DNA from: Desulfobacterales bacterium
GTDB taxonomy: Bacteria > Desulfobacterota > Desulfobacteria > Desulfobacterales > UBA5852
Reading direction: 5' to 3'
Assembly (NCBI GenBank): GCA_030065275.1
Contig: JASJCV010000003.1
Location: forward strand, 1-38,183
DNA: 38,183 nucleotides
Shown here: positions 23,017 through 32,322 of the stretch, piece by piece
Numbering within the stretch: position 1 is the first letter of the stretch
Layout of the letters: every line of letters begins with the position of its first letter
Notes under the pieces: generated by a model
Seen by the model: only the letters and a program-made list of their open reading frames with translations
Databases searched by the model: none
What the model was told of the DNA's origin: nothing
Program-made: the position numbers and the translations under genes

Positions 23017-24405
23017 TTATTCTTTCACCGCGATGATTTTGCCCGGGTTGAGGATCTGGTTGGGATCCATGGCGCGCTTGATCCGCTGGGAGAAGAGAAT
23101 CGTGCCCGCGCTGGTCTCTTTTTCAAGATAGCGTGACTTGGCGATGCCGGTGCCGTGCTCACCCGAGAGGGTGCCCCCCATGGCGAGGGCTTCATCGAAA
23201 ATCGCATCGATCGCTTTTTCCACCCGTTCCCACTCGGCCCGATCACGCCTGTCCGTCAGAATCGTGGGATGCAGATTGCCGTCGCCGGCGTGACCGAAGG
23301 TACCGATGGTCAGATCGTAGCGTTCGGCGATATGCTGGATGGCGGTCACCATATCCGGTATCCGACTGCGGGGCACCGTGGCGTCCTCCAAGACCAGCGT
23401 GGGCTTCAGCTGGGCCAGGGCCGAAAGCGCTGCCCGCCTGGCCGCCCAGACGCGGTCGCGTTCGGCGGCATCCTGCGCCATGCGAATCGATGTCGCCCCC
23501 TTGGCGCGGCATAGGGACTCAACGCGCGCCGCGTCTTCTTCGACCTGGGACGGATGCCCGTCCAGTTCCACCAGCAGCATGGCGGCCGCCTCCTTGGGCA
23601 GACCCGCTTTGCTGAAATCTTCCACGGCCCGGATCGTAAAATTGTCGAGGAACTCGAGGGTTGCCGGAACAATCCGGTCGGCAATGATGGCGGCCACGGT
23701 TTCGGAGGCCTTCTCCAGGGAGTCGAAAACCGCCATGAGGGCCCTGCGGTGGGCCGGCAGCGGGATCAGTTTGAGGACGATCTCGGAAAACACGCCCAGC
23801 GTGCCCTCGGAGCCCACCATCAAACCGGTCAGGTTATACCCCGTGGCGCATTTGACCGTGCGGGATCCGGACTTCACCAAATGACCTTCCACGTCGAAGA
23901 AACTGACCCCCATGACGTAGTCCCGCGTCACACCGTATTTCAATCCGCGCAGACCGCCGGCATTTTCGGCCACGTTGCCGCCGATGGTGGACACGGCCTG
24001 GCTGCCGGGGTCGGGCGGGTAGAAGAGCCCTTTGGCTTCCACGGCGGCGGCCAGCTTGGCCGTAACCACGCCGGGCTGGACCACGGCATACATATCGGCT
24101 TCATTGATTTCGAGGATGGTATTGAGGCCGTTGGTTACGATGACCACGCCTCCGGGCAGCGGCACCGTGCCGCCGCTCAGGTTGGTGCCGGCGCCCCGCA
24201 CCGTCAGCGGCAGGCCGTTGTCGTTGCACAGCCGGACGGTCCGGCCCAGCGCTTCGACCGTGGTGGGCCGGACAATGAGGCCGGGCCGAACCGGATCAAC
24301 CACCGCCGCATCATACGAATAGACGTGCAGGTCCGATGCGTCGGTCCAGACGTTTTCCCCGCCGACGACGGTTTTGAATTCTTGGACAAGTTTATCAGCG
24401 ATCAT
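23017..24405 (-). CDS. glcD: FAD-linked 2-hydroxyacid oxidase/dehydrogenase (GlcD / D-lactate dehydrogenase type)
   Basis: A 462-residue FAD_binding_4 / FAD-oxidase_C flavoprotein. The FAD-binding signature 'PLTVRGAGTNLSGGTVPLPGGVVI' and 'GGNVAENAGGLRGLKYGVTRDYV' are intact, and the C-terminal 'GTFGHAGDGNLHPTIL' and 'SGEHGTGIAKSRYL' are the GlcD/D-LDH catalytic-domain marks. The GTG at 24414 lacks spacing for its ribosome-binding site; the ATG at 24405 has AAGGGTGG. It forms a unit with glcF, and the TRAP genes upstream probably supply the substrate. The 277 bases between dctM and this gene hold no recognisable gene. D-lactate versus glycolate cannot be separated by eye. Confidence 0.92.
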   Translation of the reverse strand: MIADKLVQEFKTVVGGENVWTDASDLHVYSYDAAVVDPVRPGLIVRPTTVEALGRTVRLCNDNGLPLTVRGAGTNLSGGTVPLPGGVVIVTNGLNTILEINEADMYAVVQPGVVTAKLAAAVEAKGLFYPPDPGSQAVSTIGGNVAENAGGLRGLKYGVTRDYVMGVSFFDVEGHLVKSGSRTVKCATGYNLTGLMVGSEGTLGVFSEIVLKLIPLPAHRRALMAVFDSLEKASETVAAIIADRIVPATLEFLDNFTIRAVEDFSKAGLPKEAAAMLLVELDGHPSQVEEDAARVESLCRAKGATSIRMAQDAAERDRVWAARRAALSALAQLKPTLVLEDATVPRSRIPDMVTAIQHIAERYDLTIGTFGHAGDGNLHPTILTDRRDRAEWERVEKAIDAIFDEALAMGGTLSGEHGTGIAKSRYLEKETSAGTILFSQRIKRAMDPNQILNPGKIIAVKE

Positions 24406-24682
24406 CTCGGCCACCCTTGAAAGAGAAATACATCTGCCGGGTTATGGTCAATTGGCGCATCAACAGGCTGCCTGGGCGCGTGCCGGTAGATCCCATCGCG
24501 ACCCGGCCGCCTTCGATGCCGCCCGCCCATGCCGGGTCGGCCGGCGGCAGGTCCGCCAGCGTATCGCGATGGCCCGGTTGTCGGGCCCCGCCATGACGAC
24601 GGGCGAATCCGACGATAGCGCTGCCGCCGATTGCCCCGCGGACACGCGGTCATCGGAGCCGATGCGGCGTGGCTGGCCCGGA

Positions 24683-26029
24683 TCAAGACGCCCCGAAAAA
24701 GAGTGCCGGCAGCCAGGTCGTCAGGGCCGGGAACATCACCAGGATCGCCAGCCCGATGAGCTGCAGAATGACAAAGGGCATGATGCCTTTGTAGATGTGC
24801 ATCATGGTGTATCCCTGAGGAGCGACGCCGGCGAAGTAAAACAGGGCATAACCGAAAGGCGGCGTGACGAAAGAGGTCTGCAGGTTGACGCACATGAGCA
24901 GCGAGAACCACAGCGGGTTGAACTCCAGCTCCAGGACGATGGGCATGAAAATGGGGACGGTGATCAGCAGGATCGCGGCCCAGTCGATGAACATGCCCAT
25001 GAGGAAGACGATGACCATCATGATGGCCAGCACCACCCAGCGGTTGAGCCCGGAGCCGATCATCAGGTCGGCCACCACGTCGCCGCCGCCCATGCTCAGA
25101 AAGACGGTGCTGAAAAATTTCCCGCCGATGAAGAGCATCATCACCATGGCAGTGGTCTTCATGGTGGCGAAGGCGGATTCGCGGATGACCGTCCAGTTCA
25201 TCTTCTTGTTGAAGACCGCCAGCAAGGCCGCCCCGCCGGCGCCCAGCCCCGCGGCTTCCGTAGGCGTGGCGATGCCGGCCAGAATGGTCCCCATCACGGC
25301 CAGGATCAGCGCCAGAGGCGGGATCAGGGACTTGAGGGTCATGCCCCACTTCTGCGCCGTGCTCCAGCTTTTGGCCTCATCCTTGGAAATCGGTGGGCCC
25401 AGTTCCGGGTTGAGATTGCAGCGGATGAAAATATAGAGGAAATAGAGGCTGGCCAGAATGAGGCCCGGGAAGATGGCACCGGCGAAGAGATTGCCCACCG
25501 AGGTTTCCTTCAGGCCCGTCAATCCGCCGTAGACCACCATCATGATGCTGGGCGGGATCAGGATGCCCAGGGTCCCGGCCGAGCAGATAATGCCGCTGGT
25601 CATCTCTTTCTGGTAGCCTTTGTTCAGCAGGGCCGGCGTGGCCAGAAGGCCCATGGCCACCACGGACGCGCCGATAATGCCGGTGGTCGCGGCGAACACC
25701 GTACAGACGACGACGACCGCCAGTCCCAGTCCGCCTTTAAGCCCGCCCAGCACGATGTAAAGAGCGTCGAACAGCTGCTCGGCCACCTTGGAGCGGTCCA
25801 GCAGCTGGGCCATGAGGATGAACAGAGGAATCGCCACCAGCACATAGTTGTTCATCAACCCCCAGGTGTTGTTGGCAAACATGTCGAACAACGCGGCCAC
25901 GTTCCAGCCATTGTCGATCAGTCCGAAGAGCACGGCGACACCGCCCAGACAATAGGCTAGCGGCAGTCCCGTGACAATCGTGGCAATCAACACCACGAAC
26001 ATGGCAATGGTCATAAATTCGAGACTCAT
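24683..26029 (-). CDS. dctM: TRAP transporter large permease (DctM)
   Basis: A 448-residue membrane protein with about 12-13 helices. DctM motifs include 'GLPLAYCLGGVAVLFGL', 'ATTGIIGASVVAMGLLATPALL', 'SAGTLGILIPPSIMMVVYG' and 'ATPTEAAGLGAGGAALLAVF'. It forms the sodium-coupled transport channel of a tripartite transporter with the small permease (26058) and the binding protein (26669). The start at 26029 follows a GGAGC ribosome-binding region and is 28 bases from dctQ. Confidence 0.95.
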   Translation of the reverse strand: MSLEFMTIAMFVVLIATIVTGLPLAYCLGGVAVLFGLIDNGWNVAALFDMFANNTWGLMNNYVLVAIPLFILMAQLLDRSKVAEQLFDALYIVLGGLKGGLGLAVVVVCTVFAATTGIIGASVVAMGLLATPALLNKGYQKEMTSGIICSAGTLGILIPPSIMMVVYGGLTGLKETSVGNLFAGAIFPGLILASLYFLYIFIRCNLNPELGPPISKDEAKSWSTAQKWGMTLKSLIPPLALILAVMGTILAGIATPTEAAGLGAGGAALLAVFNKKMNWTVIRESAFATMKTTAMVMMLFIGGKFFSTVFLSMGGGDVVADLMIGSGLNRWVVLAIMMVIVFLMGMFIDWAAILLITVPIFMPIVLELEFNPLWFSLLMCVNLQTSFVTPPFGYALFYFAGVAPQGYTMMHIYKGIMPFVILQLIGLAILVMFPALTTWLPALFFGAS

Positions 26030-26057
26030 AGGATGCTCCGTCTTTTTCGGCCGTGAT

Positions 26058-26564
26058 CTAGGTCGCCGATTTTTCGGTGAGGGTTTTCACGTTTTTCAGC
26101 ACGGTGGAAAGCCCCTGGACGACCAGGAGCAGAAAACTGAGGGCCATGACGATTTTATAGGGCCATATCCGGGGCGCCCAACTTGTGGAGTTGAGCTCAT
26201 TGGTGATTGTGGCCGTGTGGGCAAATTTGAACGCGCCCCAGGTCATCAGGCCGTAGACCGGCATGAAAATGATCAGATAACCGGCGATCATGACGACGGC
26301 CTGCACCTTGGCGGGCATTCGTGAGGTGACAATGTCCACCCGGACGTGCCCCTGGGCATGCTCCATATACGAGAGCCCCAGCATGTAGTGCATGCCGTAA
26401 GCAAAGGCCGTGGCCTCGAATCCCCACACGGTGGGGGCGTTGAAGGCATAGCGCATGAGAACTTCGTACAGGACGATAAAGAGCAGCGGCACGATCAGAA
26501 ACGAAGTGAGCTGCCCCTGCTTTTCGACCAGGAAGTCAATGCCTTTGATGATCGTGTTCAGCAT
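26058..26564 (-). CDS. dctQ: TRAP transporter small permease (DctQ)
   Basis: A 168-residue protein with four predicted membrane helices. It has the DctQ pattern 'VLYEVLMRYAFNAPTVWGFEATAFAYG' followed by 'HVRVDIVTSRMPAKVQAVV'. It partners the DctM subunit encoded next. It lies about 100 bases after dctP, the gap containing a stable hairpin (26602-26639). Confidence 0.92.
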   Translation of the reverse strand: MLNTIIKGIDFLVEKQGQLTSFLIVPLLFIVLYEVLMRYAFNAPTVWGFEATAFAYGMHYMLGLSYMEHAQGHVRVDIVTSRMPAKVQAVVMIAGYLIIFMPVYGLMTWGAFKFAHTATITNELNSTSWAPRIWPYKIVMALSFLLLVVQGLSTVLKNVKTLTEKSAT

Positions 26565-26601
26565 TTCCTTCGACTCCTACGGCTTGGGTTGGTGGATAGA
26601 T

Positions 26602-26639
26602 GAGAGGCCCGGCGACACGGTGCATCGCCCGGGCCTCTC
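26602..26639 (-). promoter_or_regulatory. stable hairpin between dctP and dctQ
   Basis: GAGAGGCCCGG-CGA and TCG-CCCGGGCCTCTC form a stem of about 14 pairs with one bulged base, without a following T-run on the minus strand. Such hairpins between a binding-protein gene and its permeases often stabilise the upstream mRNA or partly terminate, giving more binding protein. Confidence 0.6.
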
Positions 26640-26668
26640 GCTCGCGTTAACCGTCAGCAGGCAGATTG

Positions 26669-27817
26669 CTACTCGGTGGTACGTCCGCCGACAAAGGTTT
26701 CGTACGGCCAGGGCGTCACCCCGCTGCGGGCGTCGCGCCAGTCGGCGAAGGACTCGATAAAGGCTTCCTGGGAGTCCATCACCTTTTTGACATCAGGATG
26801 TTTGGCTTTCAGCGCATCGATATATTCCTTGGTGGTCTTGCGGAATTCGATGATGGCTTCTTTATCCATCTTGACGATTTCCACTTTTTCCTTGAAGCGA
26901 CGGATCGCTTCGGCATTCAGCGCGTTGATCCAGTTGTAGGACCACAGCTGGGTTTCCTTGGCGGCAATGTCCAGGATCCAGCGGTAGTGCTCGGGCAGTT
27001 TGTCATAGGCGTCCTTGTTGAAGAACAGGGCGCACTGGATACCGGGCTGGTGGACGCCGGGCTGGATGGCGTATTTGGTGATTTCGTCAAATCCCATGGG
27101 GTAGTTGATGGCCGGGGAGGAAAACTCGGCCGCGTCGATCACGCCACGCTCCAGGGCCAGGTAGACTTCGCCGCCGGGCAGGGGGCTCACCGAGGCGCCC
27201 AGATTGTTCATGATGTCCATATACCAGCCGGGGGTGCGCACGCGCATGCCCTTGTAGTCTTCCATCTTGGTGGCGCGCTTGTTGGAGAAGAGGCCCATTT
27301 CCTGGCCGCACTGGCCGCCGGGCAGAGCGACGAGGTTGAACTTGCCGTAAAGCTCGTTCATCATTTCAGCGCCGCCCTTCTCATACAGCCAGATGTTGTA
27401 GCCCTCGCCGTCCAGACCGAAAGGCACCGAAGCAAAGGCCACGAAGGCCTCGTTCTTGCCCTTCCAGTAGCCGGGCCAGTCGTGTCCGGCCTGGGCGGAG
27501 CCTTTGCTTACCGCGTCGAAACTCTGCATGGCCGGCACCAGCTCCCCGGCCGAAAAGGGTTTGATGTCGAACTGGCCGGCGGTGAGCAGGCGCACCGTAT
27601 CGCAAAAATGGGTGGCAATGTCATAGAAGAGCAGGCCTTTGGACCAGGGCATGACCATTTTCCAGCGCACTTTTTCGGTGGATGGCTCGAACTTCACGCG
27701 TTTGGCCATATCGTGCCGCGGATCGCTTCCGAATTTTTCACGCTTGGCGTGGGCGGCGCTGGTCAGCAGGCACAAGGTCAATAAAAGGCTTAAAACGATA
27801 ATGAAGGATTTTTTCAT
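26669..27817 (-). CDS. dctP: TRAP transporter substrate-binding protein (DctP/TakP-like)
   Basis: A 382-residue periplasmic binding protein with a clear signal peptide (MKKSFIIVLSLLLTLCLLTSAAHA). The DctP carboxylate-binding signature is present: 'YKGMRVRTPGWYMDIMNNLG', whose Arg normally binds the substrate carboxylate, then 'LPGGEVYLALERGVIDAAEFSSP'. The latter block resembles the TakP / lactate-binding subgroup that takes 2-oxo and 2-hydroxy monocarboxylates. The ATG at 27817 has a GGAGGG ribosome-binding site. It is first in the operon, behind the promoter and FadR-type operator near 28000. With glcD/glcF downstream, lactate, glycolate or a related hydroxyacid is the best guess. Confidence 0.92.
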   Translation of the reverse strand: MKKSFIIVLSLLLTLCLLTSAAHAKREKFGSDPRHDMAKRVKFEPSTEKVRWKMVMPWSKGLLFYDIATHFCDTVRLLTAGQFDIKPFSAGELVPAMQSFDAVSKGSAQAGHDWPGYWKGKNEAFVAFASVPFGLDGEGYNIWLYEKGGAEMMNELYGKFNLVALPGGQCGQEMGLFSNKRATKMEDYKGMRVRTPGWYMDIMNNLGASVSPLPGGEVYLALERGVIDAAEFSSPAINYPMGFDEITKYAIQPGVHQPGIQCALFFNKDAYDKLPEHYRWILDIAAKETQLWSYNWINALNAEAIRRFKEKVEIVKMDKEAIIEFRKTTKEYIDALKAKHPDVKKVMDSQEAFIESFADWRDARSGVTPWPYETFVGGRTTE

Positions 27818-27932
27818 GACGGGAACTCCCTCCTACTAAAATTTAGGTTCAAATTCTCTTAGCGGATTGCAACAACGGTGGAACAGCCGCGGCCGGCTTG
27901 GACTGTTTCCTCACCTCCTTTCATCAGGGCCG

Positions 27933-28011
27933 TCACTAAACCGGATTGAACGCTTGAATCAGATCAATTGTTCTATGGTCCTACCAATTAGAGGGACCTT
28001 TAGTTTAGTGA
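27933..28011. repeat. 9-bp perfect inverted repeat spanning the dctP promoter
   Basis: TCACTAAAC (27933-27941) and GTTTAGTGA (28003-28011) are perfect inverted copies 61 bases apart, the right arm lying in the spacer of the predicted promoter. Possible second regulator site or a looping pair. Confidence 0.4.
27976..27986 (-). promoter_or_regulatory. FadR/LldR-type operator (TGGT-N3-ACCA)
   Basis: TGGTCCTACCA is a perfect 4-3-4 palindrome of the FCD-GntR class (TGGT-N3-ACCA), positioned 10-20 bases after the predicted -10 of the dctP promoter. The operon's own GntR regulator is the obvious ligand. Confidence 0.7.
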
Positions 28012-28025
28012 TAGGGCAAAGTCAA
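27997..28025 (-). promoter_or_regulatory. sigma-70 promoter of the TRAP-glcDF operon
   Basis: Minus strand TTGACT (28020-28025), 17-base spacer, TAAAGG (27997-28002). The -10 is weak, consistent with a regulated promoter. The leader to dctP is about 170 bases. Confidence 0.5.
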
Positions 28026-28450
28026 TAATTAATTTGCAAGCTCCAGACAATGAATCGTATTCAGGGCCGATCAATGGCGCTTCGGGTGCCTATGCCGCCG
28101 TTTGCAGGTCGCGTTCCAACCGATCAGGAGGAACCGAGAGGGAAATGGAACGTGCTTCGGTGGCGACCGGGCCAAATCGGAAATTACCGCGTTCCGCCGA
28201 TACTGCCGACGATCCGGCGTCTTGCGTAAAATGAGGCTTGTCATGGCCGCCCGGGCCAAAGGAAAAGGTCATACCATTTTCAGTGGACCATGGGTCGTTC
28301 CATTGGTGCTTTGCAATTACAGGACCAACCGCATCGAGGCGAGCGGGCGGCGAACGAGACCGTTTATGCTTATATTTTCAATTGTTTCGCATGGACTTTA
28401 TAATTTGGGGTGGACAGGTGTCCGCCCAATTATGTAGACATAGGGCTACA

Positions 28451-28468
28451 TGTCGCATTTAGGCGACA
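28451..28468. promoter_or_regulatory. candidate binding site of the PAS/sigma-54 activator
   Basis: TGTCGC-ATTTAG-GCGACA is a perfect 6-6-6 inverted repeat in the leader of the activator gene. A related site TGTATC-N6-GCGACA with the same spacing lies upstream of the SDR sigma-54 promoter (33295-33312). Confidence 0.55.
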
Positions 28469-28588
28469 ATCGTCGGTGGCCGCAGCCCCTTGGGGTCGCC
28501 GGAAAAACGGTTTTGCAAACAATTGTTTTTCAGACGGTCCCTCAATCGACTCGAGCCCAAGGCTCGGCGGACACCGATACGAGCTGAC

Positions 28589-28628
28589 GCGTTGCCGTCG
28601 GCCGCCCTGACGGGGCGAAGGGCAACGC
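28589..28628 (+). repeat. nested GC-rich hairpin in the activator leader
   Basis: Outer arms GCGTTGCC / GGCAACGC and inner arms CGCCC / GGGCG are perfect. The structure ends 45 bases before the start codon at 28674. No T-run follows. Confidence 0.5.
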
Positions 28629-28673
28629 TGCCAGCGGCCTTCGCGGTGACCATCCTCCAGGGAGACGGGGTCC

Positions 28674-30074
28674 ATGCCCAGGACGCAGGCCAACGCCAGC
28701 CGGGAAATCCGGCGCAAGCTGGAGTTGTTTCAACTGATCTTCGACAGCATTCACAACGGTGCCATGGTGACCGACGCCGCCGGTGTGGTAACGCACCTCA
28801 ACAAGCCTTATGCCCGGTTTTTGGGGCTTAATATTTCGGAGAACATTGGCCGGCACTGCACCGATGTCGTCGAAAACACCCGGATGCACATCGTGGCGCG
28901 GACGGGTGTTGCCGAGATCAACCAGATTCAGAAGATCCGCGGCCAGAACATCCTGGTTCACCGCATCCCCATCAAACGGGACGGCCGGGTGGTCGCCGTC
29001 CTGGGGTTGGTGATGTTCCAGGATGTGGGCGAGGTGGTGCGGCTGGCCAAAAAACTGCGCCATCTCGAGTCGCAGGTCAGACGCTACAAAGAGGAGCTCA
29101 TGGCGCTGCGCTCGACGCGTTATACCCTTGAGAGCATCATCGGCAACAGCCGTGCCATCGCCGATCTGAAACAGGAGGCGCTGGTCGCGGCCGGCAACAC
29201 CTACCCGGTCCTGATCGTGGGTGAGAGCGGCACGGGCAAAGAACTTTTCGCCCAGAGCATTCATCACGCCAGCACGCGCCGAGGGCGCCCGTTTGTCCAG
29301 ATCAATTGTGCGGCCATCCCCAAAGACCTTCTGGAATCCGAATTGTTCGGCTACGAGGGCGGGGCCTTTACGGGCGCCCGGTCGGCCGGCAAGCCGGGAA
29401 AGTTCGAACTGGCCCACGGAGGAAGCATTCTCCTGGACGAAATCGGCGATCTGCCGCTGGAAATGCAACCCAAGCTGTTGCGTGTGCTCGAAGAAAAGGT
29501 CTTCGAACGCGTGGGCGGCAATGCGGTGATCCAATCCGATTTCCGGCTGATGGCCGCCACGAACCAGAATCTCGAGGTGCTCATCGCCAAGGGCCGTTTT
29601 CGCAAGGACCTCTTCTACCGCCTGAACGTGATGTCGCTGATCATTCCGCCCCTGGCGGCACGTCCCGAAGATATCATCCCCATTGCCCGTCATCTGCTGC
29701 GCCAGGCGACAGCGGCATCGCCCGGCGATGAGATCCGGCTGAGCCCGAAAGCGATCAACGCCTTGCTGGCCCATGACTGGCCGGGCAACGTGCGGGAGCT
29801 CTCCAACGTGATGGACCGTGCGCTATCCACCATGCGGGGTGATGTCATTCGGCTGCGGGACCTGCCCTTCCCCTTGAAACGCACAAGGTCCAGCGCCGGT
29901 CAGGCCCCGGTAACCCCGATCCGTGACGTCCAGGCTCGGGTCGAGCGAGACGCCATCATCAATGCCCTGCGGCAGACCGGCAACAACAAGGCTCGGGCCG
30001 CCGCATTGCTCGGCATTCACCGCACCCTGCTTTACAAGAAAATGAGCCGGTATGCCATTCCCCTCAAACGCTGA
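28674..30074 (+). CDS. PAS-domain sigma-54-dependent transcriptional activator
   Basis: A 466-residue enhancer-binding protein. The PAS domain spans about residues 13-125 ('FDSIHNGAMVTDAAGVVTHLN'). A short coiled linker is followed by the AAA+ domain, with Walker A 'VGESGTGKE' (182-190), 'GGAFTGA' (229-235) and 'GGSILLDEIGDL' (Walker B). 'DWPGNVRELSNVMDRAL' and a Fis-type C-terminal HTH ('NNKARAAALLGIHRTLLYKKM') complete it. There is no receiver domain, so the PAS probably senses a ligand directly. The ATG follows GGGAGACGGGG. It faces the CoA-transferase gene convergently (30 bases apart), and the SDR upstream of that gene has a sigma-54 promoter, so it is the likely local activator of that pathway. 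Confidence 0.92.
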   Translation: MPRTQANASREIRRKLELFQLIFDSIHNGAMVTDAAGVVTHLNKPYARFLGLNISENIGRHCTDVVENTRMHIVARTGVAEINQIQKIRGQNILVHRIPIKRDGRVVAVLGLVMFQDVGEVVRLAKKLRHLESQVRRYKEELMALRSTRYTLESIIGNSRAIADLKQEALVAAGNTYPVLIVGESGTGKELFAQSIHHASTRRGRPFVQINCAAIPKDLLESELFGYEGGAFTGARSAGKPGKFELAHGGSILLDEIGDLPLEMQPKLLRVLEEKVFERVGGNAVIQSDFRLMAATNQNLEVLIAKGRFRKDLFYRLNVMSLIIPPLAARPEDIIPIARHLLRQATAASPGDEIRLSPKAINALLAHDWPGNVRELSNVMDRALSTMRGDVIRLRDLPFPLKRTRSSAGQAPVTPIRDVQARVERDAIINALRQTGNNKARAAALLGIHRTLLYKKMSRYAIPLKR

Positions 30075-30104
30075 ATGTCTCCGATTTGCTACATTCCCCC
30101 AGGC

Positions 30105-32123
30105 TCAGCTGTCGGCTTTAGCGTCTTTGAGGGCGGCTTCGGCTTCCTCGCGGGTTTCGTAGATGTGCGCCGGCATCGCGCGCTCCTGGAGCGCTTCGCC
30201 GATTTTCATTCGCATAAATGTGCTCGTGGTGTAACGGGTGACACCGGAGTAAAAGCGCTCGACGATCCCTTTGACCATAACGGTGTAGGCTTCCATAAGC
30301 TCCGGTGAAATACTGAAGTTGTCATAGTTGACCACGGCATAGACCCGTTGGCCGATGGGCTCGAGGACTTCGGCCACGGCCCGCCGCACCGTTTCAATGT
30401 CTTCCTGGGAGCGAATCGCCAGCCCTTCGAAATTGACGAAGAACAGGTTGTCCTGCGGGTCGTAGACCAGGCGTTTTTCGAGGGGCAGGGCGAATAAATC
30501 TTCATTGAGCCCCATGGGCGCCGCCCGGAAGATCCTGACATCCATGAGCGCCGGCGTGCCGTCGATGACCGGCGCGAATTCCATTCGCTGTAGAATGTCC
30601 TTCTCGATATCCACGCCGGGGGCGACTTCGATCAGTTCCATGCCCGCCTCGCTCAAACGGAAGACGCAGCGTTCGGTGACGTACAGCACCGGCTGGTGCT
30701 TGGATACCGCATAGGCGCCGGAGAAGGTGACGTGCTCCACCTGCTGGACGAATTTGATCACCCGGCCTTCCTGATCGATGGACAGCACGCCGTCCTGCAC
30801 GGAAACCTTGAGGCCGCCGGCGGTGAACGTCCCCACGAAAATAACTTTTTTGGCCTTCTGGCTGATATTGATGAAACCGCCGGCACCGGCCAGTTTGGGC
30901 CCGAATTTGCTGACATTGAGGTTGCCGCTGGCATCCGCCTGGGCCAGGCCGAGGAAGGCCAGATCAAGCCCGCCGCCGTCGTAGAAATCGAACTGCGAGG
31001 GCTGATCGATCAAGGCCTCCGTATTGGTGGCCGCCCCGAAATTGAGTCCCCCGGCTGGCAGGCCGCCAATGACGCCGGGCTCCGCGGTGAGGGTCAGAAA
31101 ATCGATGATCTTCTCTTCGTTGGCCACGCTGGAGACCCCTTCCGGCATCCCGATGCCCAGATTGACCACACTATTGGGCACCAGCTCGAAGGCCGCCCGC
31201 CGGGCGATGATCTTGCGGTCGCCCATCGGCATGGGCGGCAGCGACTGCACCGGCACCTTGATTTCACCGCTGAACGAGGGGTCGTAACGGGTGCCGAAGG
31301 TCTGCCAGTGATGCTCAGGGGGGGACACCACGACGCAGTCGACCATGATCCCGGGGATCTTGACCTGACGCGCGTTCAGGGTTCCCGGTTCGGCCACACG
31401 CTCGACCTGGACAATGACGAATCCGCCGGAGTTGCGGGCGGCGGTGGCGATGGCTAAAGCCTCCAGGGTCAGGGCCTCTTTTTCCATCGTGATGTTGCCG
31501 TCGGTGTCGGCCGTCGTGCCGCGCAGAATCGCGACGTTGACGGGCATGGTCCTGTAGGCCAGATAATCCTGGCCGTCGAACTGGATCCGCTCCACGATGT
31601 CGCTGGTGGTGCGGGCGTTGATCTTGCCCCCGCCGTTGGCCGGATCGACAAAGGTGCCCAGGCCCACCGAGGTGATCGTGCGCGGCTTGCCGGCCGCGAT
31701 GTCCCGGAACATGTGGGAGATGACGCCCTGCGGGAGATTGTAGGCTTCGATCTTGTTGTCCATGGCCAGCTTCTGAAGTTTGGGCACCAGGCCCCAATGC
31801 CCGCCGATCACACGGGATACAAGGCCTTCCCGGCCCAGATGGTTGAGGCCGCGGTTCTGGCCATCGCCCTGCCCGGCGGCGTACATCAGGGTCAGCCCCC
31901 GGGGGCGTCCGGTTTCTTCGAAATACGTTTCCAGCGCGATCGCCACGTACTCGGGAAAGCCGGTCCCCACGAACCCCCCGGTGGCGATCGTGTCGCCGTC
32001 GCGGATAATCTGAACGGCCTCTTCGGGGCTGACGATCTTGTTCTTGCGCACGCGGTCCGGGGGCAAATCAGAAAGCACCGGGTGGGTCCGGCGGGTTTGG
32101 GGACGGCTCGATTCAGCAGTCAT
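30105..32123 (-). CDS. fused alpha-beta acyl-CoA:acetate/3-ketoacid CoA-transferase
   Basis: A 672-residue class I CoA-transferase with both halves in one chain. The N-terminal alpha part has '[22 protein letters not shown]' and the beta part has '[17 protein letters not shown]', with the catalytic glutamate in '[13 protein letters not shown]'. About 150 extra C-terminal residues ('[21 protein letters not shown]' to '[16 protein letters not shown]') exceed the ~530 residues of YdiF-like enzymes. From memory, similar extensions occur in a subgroup of ~650-residue relatives. The ATG at 32123 has GGGAGGT six bases upstream; the track ATG at 32144 has none. It is 199 bases after the SDR gene in the same direction, suggesting activation of the ketoacid the SDR produces. 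Confidence 0.9.
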   Translation of the reverse strand: MTAESSRPQTRRTHPVLSDLPPDRVRKNKIVSPEEAVQIIRDGDTIATGGFVGTGFPEYVAIALETYFEETGRPRGLTLMYAAGQGDGQNRGLNHLGREGLVSRVIGGHWGLVPKLQKLAMDNKIEAYNLPQGVISHMFRDIAAGKPRTITSVGLGTFVDPANGGGKINARTTSDIVERIQFDGQDYLAYRTMPVNVAILRGTTADTDGNITMEKEALTLEALAIATAARNSGGFVIVQVERVAEPGTLNARQVKIPGIMVDCVVVSPPEHHWQTFGTRYDPSFSGEIKVPVQSLPPMPMGDRKIIARRAAFELVPNSVVNLGIGMPEGVSSVANEEKIIDFLTLTAEPGVIGGLPAGGLNFGAATNTEALIDQPSQFDFYDGGGLDLAFLGLAQADASGNLNVSKFGPKLAGAGGFINISQKAKKVIFVGTFTAGGLKVSVQDGVLSIDQEGRVIKFVQQVEHVTFSGAYAVSKHQPVLYVTERCVFRLSEAGMELIEVAPGVDIEKDILQRMEFAPVIDGTPALMDVRIFRAAPMGLNEDLFALPLEKRLVYDPQDNLFFVNFEGLAIRSQEDIETVRRAVAEVLEPIGQRVYAVVNYDNFSISPELMEAYTVMVKGIVERFYSGVTRYTTSTFMRMKIGEALQERAMPAHIYETREEAEAALKDAKADS

Positions 32124-32322
32124 GGGCACCTCCCTGCGGATCATGGGGTTGGATGTGGGTCGAACGCGATGTTAAAACGATGCTGTGCGAGTCGGGCACG
32201 CTGGCGCAAAGTTTCGGCCCGAGTCGCCCAGCCGTCGATTTTGCGGATGACTTCGATGGCTTGTCTTTAGGGCGCAGCACGTGATTGACGGGCGCTTGCG
32301 CTCTTGGCTGTTCCGGCCGTGA

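Larger units (their letters stand above)
28026..28673. other. divergent intergenic region, dctP operon versus PAS/sigma-54 activator
   Basis: About 650 bases without a supported gene. It has a TATAAT at 28399-28404 on the plus strand with a poor -35, the palindrome at 28451-28468, a 12-bp palindrome AAACAATTGTTT near 28517-28528, and a nested GC-rich hairpin at 28589-28628. ORFs crossing it are Arg/Ser/Pro-rich shadows. Confidence 0.5.

Noticed and set aside
24374-25960. 528-codon plus-strand ORF rich in His, Gln and Asp
   Set aside because: Mirror of the hydrophobic DctM sequence; composition is what antisense of a membrane protein gives.
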